A stretch of 5,883 bases of DNA. Source: Parafilimonas sp. (GTDB lineage Bacteria > Bacteroidota > Bacteroidia > Chitinophagales > Chitinophagaceae). The notes beneath the pieces were generated by a model. The model did not search any database. It had not been told where the DNA came from and saw only the letters and a program-made list of their open reading frames with translations. Of the stretch, positions 1 to 5,883 are shown in pieces. The stretch lies in the NCBI GenBank assembly GCA_025927795.1, contig JAICKT010000286.1:1-5883 (forward strand), written 5' to 3'. The translations under genes and the position numbers were made by a program. The stretch's first letter is position 1, and the number at the start of each line of letters is the position of its first letter.

Positions 1-330
1 CGCATAAAGCATTAATGTCTGTTGGTTCTTTTATACCTTTTGTTTGTTTTGAATGTTGCAACATTCCTTTTACAATAGCATCTGCACGCTTGCCATGATG
101 ATTTATTTTTTCTTCATTTGATTCTATATCATCAGCAATTGCATTTACCTCTTCAACATTTCCTTTTTTGATTTCTGTTTTTAATTCTCCAATCAATTCT
201 TTATTCACTTCAGAAAAATTATTTACGAAGTTTAATGGGTTTTGAATTTCATGCGCAATGCCGGCGGTGAGCTCTCCAAGAGATGCCATCTTTTCACGTT
301 GTACTAATTGTGATTGAGTTTCCTTTAATG
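1..330 (-). repeat. Paralogous direct repeat: transmitter module copy in kinase D
   Basis: This stretch is colinear with 2099-2428 at a constant offset of 2098. It encodes the DHp domain of the 7TMR-DISM kinase. The similarity fades upstream of the H-box helix, where this gene has its own coiled coil and seven-helix sensor. The copy continues past the left edge. Confidence 0.8.
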
Positions 331-1597
331 CATGGGTACGTTCTTCAACCTTTTGTTCCAGTATTTCATTTTGTTGAAGAATAAGTCTTTCTTTTTCTTC
401 AAGATTTATCAACAATTCTTTTTGTGCCTTATATTTTTCTTTTATATAATTATTGATGTTTAATTCCAATGCTAAAGAAAATATAATCATCCACCACATG
501 TATTGAATCATGAAAAGATTATTTACAGCGCGGGAATAAGAAATAATATTCTGAAGCATTAATATCCAAAGCACAAAAATTGCAAAACCAACAGCAAAGC
601 CTATAAATATTAAACGAATAATTTTTTCATGCTTCAGGTAAAAACAAAGAATAACAACAGCAACAAATACTGCGGCAGCAACTACCATATTTATAGTGGC
701 AGCAAGCGATCTGAGACCAACAAGATAAAGCGGAATTGAAATAATCTGAAGTAAACTTGAAATAAGAAATGTGCTGGATGCAACCGGTATTCTTTTTTTG
801 GTATTTAAAACGGAATTAAAAAATAACCAAACGAAAATTGTGCCTATACTAATTATCACTGTTCCATAATCTGTAAGTGGCAATGCAAAAGCCGGAAACC
901 ATTGAGATGCATCACCACAATAAATTGTTCCGTATAAAAAGAAAAAAATTACCTGTATAAAAAAATAGAAATAATATGTTTCGCGGGAAGCTATAAATAA
1001 TGCAAGAGCATAAAAAGCAATAATGAAAGAAATGCCATAAAAAATTCCATAGAAAGTATCTTCAGGATGTTGTTTTTCTGAAATAGCTTTCATATCACCG
1101 ATGTAAAGCGGAAATATGCAAATATGATTTTCTATCCTGAGATAAATTTCTTTTTCTTCGCCAGGTTTAAGTTGAAGCGCAAATAAAAATGACCTGTTTT
1201 TAATTTCGCGTTTGCTAAATGGAAAACTTCTTCCTGTTTCTTCTCTTGTATAATTGTAATTGACGGGCTGAAATAAAATAACGCTATGCAGGTTAGGAAA
1301 GTCTACATTAAAAATCCAATCTTTATGTGAAAGGTTTTTTATTCTTATTCTGCACCAGACCGATGTTTGTTTTGTACCAAAATTCGGAACCTCCTGTGTA
1401 CTTTGTTTAAATTGCAATTGATATTCAGGAGAGAGAATTTGTTGCAGTGAAAGCCTTTCAGTTTTATCTTCCAATAAATCAATTTGCCTGCCGATGCTGA
1501 TAAGCGAAGTAGCATCAGTAAGCACTATTGGTTGCCTGCAAAAAGCCTGGATACTTATAGTGCTGAAGAAAATGATAGCAGTTAGAAATCTTATCAT
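1..1597 (-). CDS. 7TMR-DISM sensor histidine kinase, C-terminal part beyond the left edge
   Basis: This is a membrane sensor kinase, and 532 residues are visible. It has a signal peptide at about 1-20, then an extracytoplasmic beta-rich domain at about 30-170 that fits 7TMR-DISMED2, a fold associated with carbohydrate-like ligands. Seven hydrophobic helices follow between about 183 and 378, then a coiled coil at about 382-440. The DHp domain has phospho-acceptor His449 in HEIQNP and a second helix at about 494-518. HEIQN also fits the ExxN phosphatase motif of HisKA kinases, so both kinase and phosphatase activity are plausible. The N, G1, F and G2 boxes would lie beyond the edge, so an intact ATPase domain cannot be confirmed. 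The ATG at 1597 is chosen because the same frame has a stop three codons upstream. The gap to the preceding gene is 40 nt, with only a weak purine stretch (AGAAGA) before the start. The ligand and the partner regulator are unknown. The DHp region is nearly identical to those of the two TPR kinases upstream. Confidence 0.9.
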   Translation of the reverse strand, partial: MIRFLTAIIFFSTISIQAFCRQPIVLTDATSLISIGRQIDLLEDKTERLSLQQILSPEYQLQFKQSTQEVPNFGTKQTSVWCRIRIKNLSHKDWIFNVDFPNLHSVILFQPVNYNYTREETGRSFPFSKREIKNRSFLFALQLKPGEEKEIYLRIENHICIFPLYIGDMKAISEKQHPEDTFYGIFYGISFIIAFYALALFIASRETYYFYFFIQVIFFFLYGTIYCGDASQWFPAFALPLTDYGTVIISIGTIFVWLFFNSVLNTKKRIPVASSTFLISSLLQIISIPLYLVGLRSLAATINMVVAAAVFVAVVILCFYLKHEKIIRLIFIGFAVGFAIFVLWILMLQNIISYSRAVNNLFMIQYMWWMIIFSLALELNINNYIKEKYKAQKELLINLEEKERLILQQNEILEQKVEERTHALKETQSQLVQREKMASLGELTAGIAHEIQNPLNFVNNFSEVNKELIGELKTEIKKGNVEEVNAIADDIESNEEKINHHGKRADAIVKGMLQHSKQTKGIKEPTDINALC

Positions 1598-1637
1598 AAG
1601 GCATTAAAGATTCTTCTAAGATAAACAGATTTTTATA

Positions 1638-3068
1638 TTAAGTTTTTAATAGCAATTCAATTATAAACTCACTTCCCTCGCCTTCTATGCTGTTTACTTT
1701 TATAGTTCCGTTATGTTCTTTTGTGATGATGTCATACGCTAAACTCAAACCCAAACCTGTCCCTTGTCCGGTTGGTTTTGTTGTAAAAAAAGGTTGGAAG
1801 ATTTTATCAATAATATTTTGCGGAATGCCGTTACCGTTGTCGCGTACTACAATTTCTACTTTATCATTTATTCTGCGGGTTTTTACTTCAGCTAATGGCT
1901 GATAGCCATTAGCCATTAGCTTTTTCTTTTCATTCACTGCATAAAAAGCATTATTAAATAAATTTAAAAGCACTCTTCCAATATCCTGCGGTACAACATT
2001 TATTTTGCCAAGCGGTTCATCAAAATCTGTTTTGTAATCTGCATTAAAACTTTTGTCTTTTGCACGCATGCCATGATAACTCAATCGTAAATATTCATCA
2101 CACAAAGCATTAATATCTGTTGGTTCTTTTATACCTTTTGTTTGCTTTGAATGTTGCAGCATGCCTTTTACAATCGAATCTGCACGCTTGCCGTGATGAT
2201 TTATTTTTTCTTCATTTTCTTTAATATCTTTTGCTATTGATTTTATTTCATCAATGTTTCCTTTATCAGCTTCTTGTTCTAATTCATCAACCAATTCCTT
2301 ATTCACTTCACTAAAATTATTTACGAAGTTTAACGGGTTTTGTATTTCATGTGCAATGCCTGCAGTAAGCTCGCCGAAAGAAGCCATTTTTTCGCTTTGT
2401 ATTAGTTGGGCTTGAGTGGATTTTAGTTCTGATAAAGTGCTTTCTACTTTCTCTTTTTGGTGTTGTATTTCTTCTTTCTGGTGTTGCAATAACAGATTTG
2501 CTTTTTGTTTTTGCTTATTGTTTTTAAACTGTATTAAAGCAATAACAATTACAGCTAGTACAACAATTCCAAGAGCGGTAATTATAAAGAGCTGTTGATT
2601 CTTTATTCGTTTTGCTTCTGCATCTCTTTTATCCTGTTCTGCCTTTGCAACAGCCTCTTTTTTATCAAATTCATATTGCATTTCAGCCTGTAGAGTTTTT
2701 TTAGCAGTTTCTTCGTTCATCAAACTGTCACGATAGAGAATATAGTTTTGATAATGCTGCAACGCCTCCTTATAATTTCCGTTGAGTGTGTCCAAGTTTA
2801 TTAATCGAAAATAGATCCCATACAACAACCCTTTATGATTTGTGTTTTGAGCAATCGATAATGCCTTCGAATAATATGTTTTCGCGTTATTCAAGTTTAT
2901 TTTTCTGTCGCCTTCTTCATTCGCTTTGCTGAGGTTTAAGTAACAATCTCCCAATTGAACAAATGTTACACGAGGTGACATCTTTCCTTGTTCTTCGAGC
3001 TTTAAACGAAGTTTATAATATTTTAGAGCTTGATAAAATTTCTTTGTAAGCATTTGCTTTGTCGTCAT
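1638..3068 (-). CDS. C-terminal piece of TPR histidine kinase C (TPRs, TM, HisKA, HATPase_c)
   Basis: This 476-residue frame holds the last TPR units (about 11-25, 33-76 and 78-112), then a charged helix at about 119-158 rich in Lys, Glu and Ala. One membrane helix follows at about 160-181 and a coiled coil at about 185-228. The DHp domain has phospho-acceptor His240 in HEIQNP and a second helix at about 284-308. The HATPase_c domain has an N box around Asn372-Asn373, G1 DNGNG at 410-414, F box FQPFF at 424-428 and G2 GTGLG at 436-440. All catalytic features are present. The ATG at 3068 is only the first start in this frame; a TAA lies two codons before it. It falls inside a TPR motif and has no signal peptide, so the predicted N-terminus is probably an artefact of the frameshift. 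The product would autophosphorylate on His240 and pass phosphate to an unknown response regulator. Confidence 0.85.
   Translation of the reverse strand: MTTKQMLTKKFYQALKYYKLRLKLEEQGKMSPRVTFVQLGDCYLNLSKANEEGDRKINLNNAKTYYSKALSIAQNTNHKGLLYGIYFRLINLDTLNGNYKEALQHYQNYILYRDSLMNEETAKKTLQAEMQYEFDKKEAVAKAEQDKRDAEAKRIKNQQLFIITALGIVVLAVIVIALIQFKNNKQKQKANLLLQHQKEEIQHQKEKVESTLSELKSTQAQLIQSEKMASFGELTAGIAHEIQNPLNFVNNFSEVNKELVDELEQEADKGNIDEIKSIAKDIKENEEKINHHGKRADSIVKGMLQHSKQTKGIKEPTDINALCDEYLRLSYHGMRAKDKSFNADYKTDFDEPLGKINVVPQDIGRVLLNLFNNAFYAVNEKKKLMANGYQPLAEVKTRRINDKVEIVVRDNGNGIPQNIIDKIFQPFFTTKPTGQGTGLGLSLAYDIITKEHNGTIKVNSIEGEGSEFIIELLLKT
1891..1920. repeat. Inverted repeat with 7-bp tandem repeat inside the ATPase-domain loop of kinase C
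   Basis: GCTAATGGCT at 1891-1900 and AGCCATTAGC at 1904-1913 form a perfect 10-bp inverted repeat with a 3-nt spacer. The right arm continues as a period-7 tandem (AGCCATT twice, then AGC) to 1920, so an alternative 11-bp pairing 1890-1900/1911-1921 also exists. On the coding strand it is in frame and encodes the loop stretch LMANGYQPLA between the N box and G1 box. It resembles a short palindromic repeat element embedded in a coding sequence. Genome-wide copies could not be checked. Confidence 0.75.
2037..2460 (-). repeat. Paralogous direct repeat: transmitter module copy in kinase C
   Basis: This copy aligns without any gap to 4281-4704 at a constant offset of 2244, and its 2099-2428 part aligns to 1-330 at an offset of 2098. 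By eye, 2061-2160 and 4305-4404 differ at 7 of 100 positions. The module encodes the end of the coiled coil, the H-box helix, the second DHp helix and the start of the ATPase domain. Confidence 0.85.
2445..2486 (-). repeat. 21-bp tandem duplication, one extra heptad in the coiled coil
   Basis: Two adjacent 21-nt units encode QHQKEEI and QHQKEKV. Kinase B has a single unit at this place (NEQKEKV) between the same flanks (QKAN before, ESTLSE after). Kinase C therefore carries exactly one additional heptad between the membrane helix and the DHp domain, which keeps the coiled-coil register. Confidence 0.8.
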
Positions 3069-3882
3069 TGCTTAAAAAAGTTTCTCCCTGACCATTATAG
3101 GATTGACCAATGTTTCCATATGTGAAAGGCATCCTGTAATCAACACCTCTTTTTCCTAAAAGCTGATAAATTTTAAGAGCATAAAAAAACTGCGCCAAAC
3201 CCGCACTATCATTGCCTTTTTCTATATAAATAATACCCAGTGCATTACTCATGTCGGCAATACCATTAGAGTCATGATTTTCTCGAAACGTTTTTAAAGC
3301 TTGTATTGTGTATTTAACAGCTAAAGAATCATTACCAGTATCTACATAGATTTTCGCTAAAGATTGCAGGCACCTTGCAATGGCTTGTTTACGGTTAATT
3401 GATTCGTTAATCCTTAACGCAATCAATATATTTTTTAGATATTCTGCCTGGTCTTGTTTAAAACTCCAATAACCTTCTGCAATATTATAGTAACAATCAG
3501 CGAGCTTTGCATTATTGTTGTTTTTTTTTAAAATGTTTATTGCACTATTGTAATATTTTAAAAGTTCATCAAAACTACCGCGTTCTCCAACATAGCTGCT
3601 CCCTGCAAGTGCTACCGCATAGTTATAATCAGCAATACCCTCACCATTTTTGAAATTTATTTCTTTTGAAAGAATTAGCGCGTCTTTTGCATATTTCATC
3701 GAAGCGCTTCTGTCCTCGACAAGCAATTCGCTTAGTTCATTCAAAGTATTCACCTTATTGCTATCTTCTTTTTGCGTTTGCAGAACCTTTTTGAGGGAAT
3801 CAATTTTTAGGGAATCGCTCTGGGAAAACGTATTTATTGTTGTTAACAACAACCAAATTGATATAAGATAAATTTCTCTCAT
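3013..3882 (-). CDS. N-terminal piece of TPR histidine kinase C (signal peptide and TPRs)
   Basis: This 289-residue frame starts with a signal peptide at about 1-20 (hydrophobic core, likely cleavage after NTFS). A helical cap at about 22-75 follows, then TPR-type helix pairs at about 80-118, 124-160, 165-200 and 205-240, and a fifth that begins near 250 and is cut off by the frame change. It has no membrane helix and no kinase motif. Alone it would be a secreted TPR fragment; the natural continuation is the frame at 1638-3068. The start ATG overlaps the stop of kinase B as ATGA, with no Shine-Dalgarno in front, which suggests translational coupling. The last residues (EILSSSKIL) do not look like TPR and are probably out-of-frame read. 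In the intact protein this part would sit in the periplasm as the signal-sensing or protein-binding domain. Confidence 0.85.
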   Translation of the reverse strand: MREIYLISIWLLLTTINTFSQSDSLKIDSLKKVLQTQKEDSNKVNTLNELSELLVEDRSASMKYAKDALILSKEINFKNGEGIADYNYAVALAGSSYVGERGSFDELLKYYNSAINILKKNNNNAKLADCYYNIAEGYWSFKQDQAEYLKNILIALRINESINRKQAIARCLQSLAKIYVDTGNDSLAVKYTIQALKTFRENHDSNGIADMSNALGIIYIEKGNDSAGLAQFFYALKIYQLLGKRGVDYRMPFTYGNIGQSYNGQGETFLSNDDKANAYKEILSSSKIL

Positions 3883-4406
3883 ACAGTTGTTGGTAGCTGA
3901 ATGATAAATGTTGTTCCTTGACCTTCCTTTGTTTCTACTTTTATTTCACCGCCGTGTGTTTTGATTATATCATAACTCAAACTCAATCCCAGCCCTGTTC
4001 CTTCGCCTGTTGGTTTGGTGGTAAAGAATGGTTGGAATATTTTATCAACAATATTTTGAGGAATACCGTTACCATTATCGCTTACTTTGATTTCAATTTT
4101 ATCAGTTAATTTTTTTGTTTGAACGGTTACTAAACCTGTCAGGTCTTCAAGACCTGACAGGTTTTTACGCTTTACGCTAACAGCATAAAAAGCATTGTTG
4201 TATAAGTTGAGCAACACTCTTCCAATATCCTGCGGAACTATATTTATCTTATTAATTGAGTTATCAAAATCAGTTTTAAAATCTGCATTAAAGTTTTTGT
4301 CTTTTGCACGCATGCCATGATAACTTAATCGTAAATACTCATCGCATAAAGCATTTATATCTGTTGGTTCTTTTATACCTGTTGTTTGTTTTGAATGTTG
4401 CAGCAT
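3879..4406 (-). CDS. C-terminal piece of histidine kinase B (HATPase_c domain)
   Basis: This 175-residue piece begins at the first ATG after the in-frame stop, in the middle of the second DHp helix (MLQHSKQT). It contains a complete ATP-binding domain: N box with Asn70-Asn71, G1 DNGNG at 110-114, F box FQPFF at 124-128 and G2 GTGLG at 136-140. It lacks the phospho-acceptor His, the sensor and the membrane helix. The frame is open well before the ATG, back to the TAA at 4452-4454, and homologous residues are encoded there, so the start is not a natural gene start. No well-spaced Shine-Dalgarno precedes it. A soluble free-standing CA domain could be made only by internal initiation or reinitiation. 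Residues 82-92 come from a palindromic DNA repeat. The stop overlaps the start of kinase C as ATGA. Confidence 0.8.
   Translation of the reverse strand: MLQHSKQTTGIKEPTDINALCDEYLRLSYHGMRAKDKNFNADFKTDFDNSINKINIVPQDIGRVLLNLYNNAFYAVSVKRKNLSGLEDLTGLVTVQTKKLTDKIEIKVSDNGNGIPQNIVDKIFQPFFTTKPTGEGTGLGLSLSYDIIKTHGGEIKVETKEGQGTTFIIQLPTTV
4132..4164. repeat. 33-nt perfect palindrome inside the ATPase-domain loop of kinase B
   Basis: AAACCTGTCAGGTCTT at 4132-4147 and its exact reverse complement at 4149-4164 are separated by a single base. Each arm also contains the near-palindrome ACCTGTCAGGT, so the structure is nested. On the coding strand it is in frame and gives the loop NLSGLEDLTGL between the N box and G1 box. 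A 16-bp perfect stem inside a conserved kinase domain is not expected from protein coding alone. It looks like a short palindromic repeat element; I have the impression that ACCTGTCAGGT-type palindromes are common in Bacteroidota, but could not check this. Confidence 0.85.
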
Positions 4407-4704
4407 ACCTTTTACAATTGCATCAGCACGTTTACCATGATGATTTATTTTTTATTCATTGTCTCTTATGTCCTTTGCAATTAAGATTGCTTCTTCATTG
4501 TTGTTATTCTTTAATTCATTTTCTAATTCATCAACTAGTTCTTTATTCACATCAGAAAAATTATTCACGAAGTTTAACGGGTTTTGTATCTCATGCGCAA
4601 TACCTGCGGTGAGCTCTCCAAGTGAAGCCATCTTTTCGGATTGAATAAGTTGGGCCTGGGTAGATTTTAATTCACTTAGTGTGCTTTCTACTTTTTCTTT
4701 TTGT
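4281..4704 (-). repeat. Paralogous direct repeat: transmitter module copy in kinase B
   Basis: This is the partner of 2037-2460, colinear without gaps at an offset of 2244. It spans the coiled-coil end, both DHp helices and the beginning of the ATPase domain, and includes the TAA that interrupts kinase B. Confidence 0.85.
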
Positions 4705-5810
4705 TCATTAAGTAAAACATTTGCTTTTTGTTTTAGTCTGTTACTGCGGAAAAAAAAGAAGGCAATCAATAAAAGTATCAGCATAAATGCAAGTAGTGTG
4801 TACATTCTAAGTTTGCTGTCATTTTCTTGCTGCTGTGCCACAAGTTCCTGTTGCTGCAATTGTTTATCGAAAGCAAAGCTCTGCGCTTCCCTTGTTCTTT
4901 GCTGATTAAACAAAATATCATTTAAGCTGATAGCCATTTTTAAATACTTCAAGGCACTATCTTTTAAGTTTTTTGACTCGTAAATATTAGCCAGCAGTGT
5001 TGCTGCGGGAAGCATATCCGCAGGATGTGTTTTACCCCATTTTTGCAATACCTGGTTAGAATAGTAAATAGCAGAATCTGCTTCGCCTTCACTTAAATAA
5101 ATTTTAGCAATTCCATTATAAGCATTGAGAATATAGTTTCCAAAGTTTCCGTTAGTTTCTGAGGAAATTGCTTTTTTATAAAATTCTAAGGCAAGCTTAT
5201 TATGCCCGGATTTCGCATGAATAGATCCTAGTATTATTAAAACTCCATCCATATCTTTTTTTAAGTGATACACTTTTTCAGCATAAAACAATGCTGAATC
5301 TAATTGATTGTTTTTCTCATAAACAGAACTTAACATTACTTCTAAAGTCAATCTACCCTCGTGTAACAATAATGCTTCGCGTATAATTTTGACTGCTTGT
5401 TTATAATCCTGTTGATCTCTATAGCAGAAACCCAAACCGCCCAAAGCATAAACAATTCCGGAACTATCGTTTAGCTTTCTGAATAAGGCTAAGGATTTAA
5501 ATAAAAAATCTAGTGCAAGCGGGTAATTGCCCAATGTTGTGTATGCATTCCCCATATCCATCATGGCATATGCTTTACCAGACTCAAAATTCAATTTTTG
5601 TGAAAGCTGTAATTCTTTTTGAGCGTACAGTAAAGCTGTATCAGCAAATGACCATGAATAATATTCACTCAATTGATCCAGCAGCCATACTTTATTGGTG
5701 TCTTCTTTTGAAGTTAGAAGAAGTGTTTTTAAACTGTCCGTAGCATTGTCCTGTGCTAAACATTCCATGGAAAGAAAAAGAAGAATTAGATGCAAAAAGT
5801 TTTTCATCAT
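4452..5810 (-). CDS. N-terminal piece of TPR histidine kinase B (signal peptide, TPRs, TM, H-box helix)
   Basis: This 452-residue frame has a signal peptide at about 1-20 (cleavage likely after CLAQ). About six TPR units follow, at about 78-110, 118-150, 152-185, 188-219, 226-258 and 266-298. A Gln-rich helix lies at about 302-333, one membrane helix at about 336-355, and a coiled coil at about 358-393. The first DHp helix carries His406 in HEIQNP. The frame ends at TAA shortly before the second DHp helix, so the product keeps the phospho-acceptor His but cannot bind ATP. TPRs lie on the periplasmic side and the His in the cytoplasm. Two ATGs stand in tandem (5810 and 5807); the first overlaps the stop of kinase A as ATGA, with no Shine-Dalgarno visible, consistent with translational coupling. 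Cys17 is not in a lipobox (SMEC), so a lipoprotein is unlikely. Confidence 0.87.
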   Translation of the reverse strand: MMKNFLHLILLFLSMECLAQDNATDSLKTLLLTSKEDTNKVWLLDQLSEYYSWSFADTALLYAQKELQLSQKLNFESGKAYAMMDMGNAYTTLGNYPLALDFLFKSLALFRKLNDSSGIVYALGGLGFCYRDQQDYKQAVKIIREALLLHEGRLTLEVMLSSVYEKNNQLDSALFYAEKVYHLKKDMDGVLIILGSIHAKSGHNKLALEFYKKAISSETNGNFGNYILNAYNGIAKIYLSEGEADSAIYYSNQVLQKWGKTHPADMLPAATLLANIYESKNLKDSALKYLKMAISLNDILFNQQRTREAQSFAFDKQLQQQELVAQQQENDSKLRMYTLLAFMLILLLIAFFFFRSNRLKQKANVLLNEQKEKVESTLSELKSTQAQLIQSEKMASLGELTAGIAHEIQNPLNFVNNFSDVNKELVDELENELKNNNNEEAILIAKDIRDNE

Positions 5811-5883
5811 GTATTTGTTAAAAGCAATTGTATTTTAAACTCACTTCCTTCGCCTTCCTTTGTTTCAACTTTTATTTCACCGC
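5807..5883 (-). CDS. C-terminal end of another histidine kinase (kinase A), rest beyond the right edge
   Basis: Twenty-four residues are visible, beginning [15 protein letters not shown] and ending LLLTNT before TGA at 5807-5809. They match the last beta strands of the HATPase_c domain: kinase B has [15 protein letters not shown] and kinase C has TIKVNSIEGEGSEF at the same place. The gene is therefore a fourth kinase of the series, first in transcription order within the window. Its stop overlaps the start of kinase B by the ATGA tetranucleotide. Nothing can be said about its sensor domain. Confidence 0.85.
   Translation of the reverse strand, partial: GEIKVETKEGEGSEFKIQLLLTNT

Larger units (their letters stand above)
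1638..3882 (-). pseudogene. TPR sensor histidine kinase C, whole gene, frameshifted
   Basis: The reading frames at 3013-3882 and 1638-3068 overlap by 56 nt in different frames. Together they make one standard periplasmic TPR sensor kinase: signal peptide, about seven TPR units, membrane helix, coiled coil, HisKA and HATPase_c. The span is 2245 nt, that is 748 codons plus one base. Removing one A from the AAATTTT run (minus strand, positions 3035-3041) joins the frames as AYKE-FYQALKYY, which restores a normal TPR helix. The shift must lie between the upstream in-frame stop of the second frame (about 3077) and the stop of the first (3013). Every kinase motif is intact apart from this. The gene starts on an ATGA overlap with kinase B. 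It is either a recent pseudogene or an indel error in the sequence. Two genuine coupled genes are less likely, because the second piece would lack an export signal for its TPR region. Confidence 0.82.
3879..5810 (-). pseudogene. TPR sensor histidine kinase B, whole gene, interrupted by one in-frame TAA
   Basis: The frames 4452-5810 and 3879-4406 are in the same register (their starts are 468 codons apart). The sequence between them continues the kinase without loss: after ...RDNE comes TAA, then KINHHGKRADAIVKG. Kinases C and D have GAA (Glu) at exactly the TAA position, in the context NEEKINHHGKRAD, so one G-to-T change (position 4454, plus-strand c to a) explains the stop. Read through, the gene is 644 codons with every kinase motif. 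The stop separates the H-box helix from the second DHp helix and the ATPase domain, so no working kinase would be made as a single chain. The cause may be a natural nonsense mutation or a base-call error. Confidence 0.88.

Noticed and set aside
1598..1637. Possible promoter or terminator between kinases C and D
   Set aside because: The 40-nt gap is AT-rich, but shows no hairpin followed by a T-run on the coding strand and no convincing Bacteroidota -33/-7 pair. Read-through transcription is more likely.
3013..3068. Programmed +1 frameshifting between the two pieces of kinase C
   Set aside because: No recognised slippery site with a stimulatory structure is visible, and the shift is in the middle of a TPR unit. 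A plain indel, natural or technical, is simpler.
3837..3852. Perfect 16-bp palindrome TTGTTGTTAACAACAA
   Set aside because: It lies within the signal-peptide codons of kinase C (LLLTT) and consists of simple TTG/ACA triplets. A chance product of Leu and Thr codons is more likely than an operator, and no promoter is seen near it.
4452..4454. Stop-codon reassignment or readthrough at the TAA of kinase B
   Set aside because: TAA is also the natural stop of kinase C at 1638, and the sister genes have GAA at this site. One substitution explains the observation.
4304..4612. Plus-strand open frame of 102 codons, and similar plus-strand frames at 1687-1902, 2416-2598, 3650-3871, 3918-4109, 4459-4644, 4681-4905 and 5513-5743
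   Set aside because: All lie antisense to conserved kinase sequence, encode low-complexity or Phe/Leu/Ser/Cys-rich peptides without recognisable domains, and are explained by the AT-rich codons of the genes on the minus strand.
5750..5765. Lipoprotein signal at Cys17 of kinase B
   Set aside because: The residues before the Cys (SMEC) do not fit a lipobox. The region reads better as an ordinary signal peptide cleaved after CLAQ.

Overview
The window is AT-rich and carries genes only on the minus strand, so transcription runs from the right edge to the left. The proteins point to Bacteroidota, probably a Chitinophagales- or Sphingobacteriales-like lineage. The reasons are periplasmic TPR sensor kinases with an N-terminal signal peptide and one membrane helix, a 7TMR-DISM sensor kinase, the H-box [11 protein letters not shown]-rich codons, and starts without a clear Shine-Dalgarno. 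The taxon is inferred from gene style; no marker gene is present.

Layout in transcription order: (A) 5807-5883, the last 24 codons of a histidine kinase whose body lies beyond the right edge. (B) 3879-5810, a TPR histidine kinase of about 643 residues, broken by an in-frame TAA at 4452-4454 into an N-terminal piece (4452-5810) and a C-terminal piece whose first usable ATG gives 3879-4406. (C) 1638-3882, a second TPR histidine kinase of about 747 residues, split by a one-base frame change near 3013-3077 into 3013-3882 and 1638-3068. (D) 1-1597, a 7TMR-DISM histidine kinase that runs off the left edge before its ATPase domain. A/B and B/C are joined by ATGA stop/start overlaps; C and D are 40 nt apart. 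This looks like one operon of at least four related sensor kinases. No response regulator is visible.

B, C and D share an almost identical transmitter module (coiled coil, H-box helix, second DHp helix and, in B and C, the ATP-binding domain) behind unrelated or divergent sensors. This suggests tandem duplication with sensor exchange or gene conversion. Read through the lesions, B and C keep every kinase motif, so the damage is either recent or a sequencing/assembly artefact.

The least expected observation is that B and C each carry a perfect inverted repeat at the same place in the protein, the variable loop between the N box and the G1 box of the ATPase domain. The two repeats are unrelated in sequence (4132-4164 in B, 1891-1913 in C). 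They look like short palindromic elements that were accepted in frame at a tolerant loop. No RNA gene, CRISPR array, insertion sequence, terminator or promoter could be supported, and there is no gene-free stretch longer than 40 nt.
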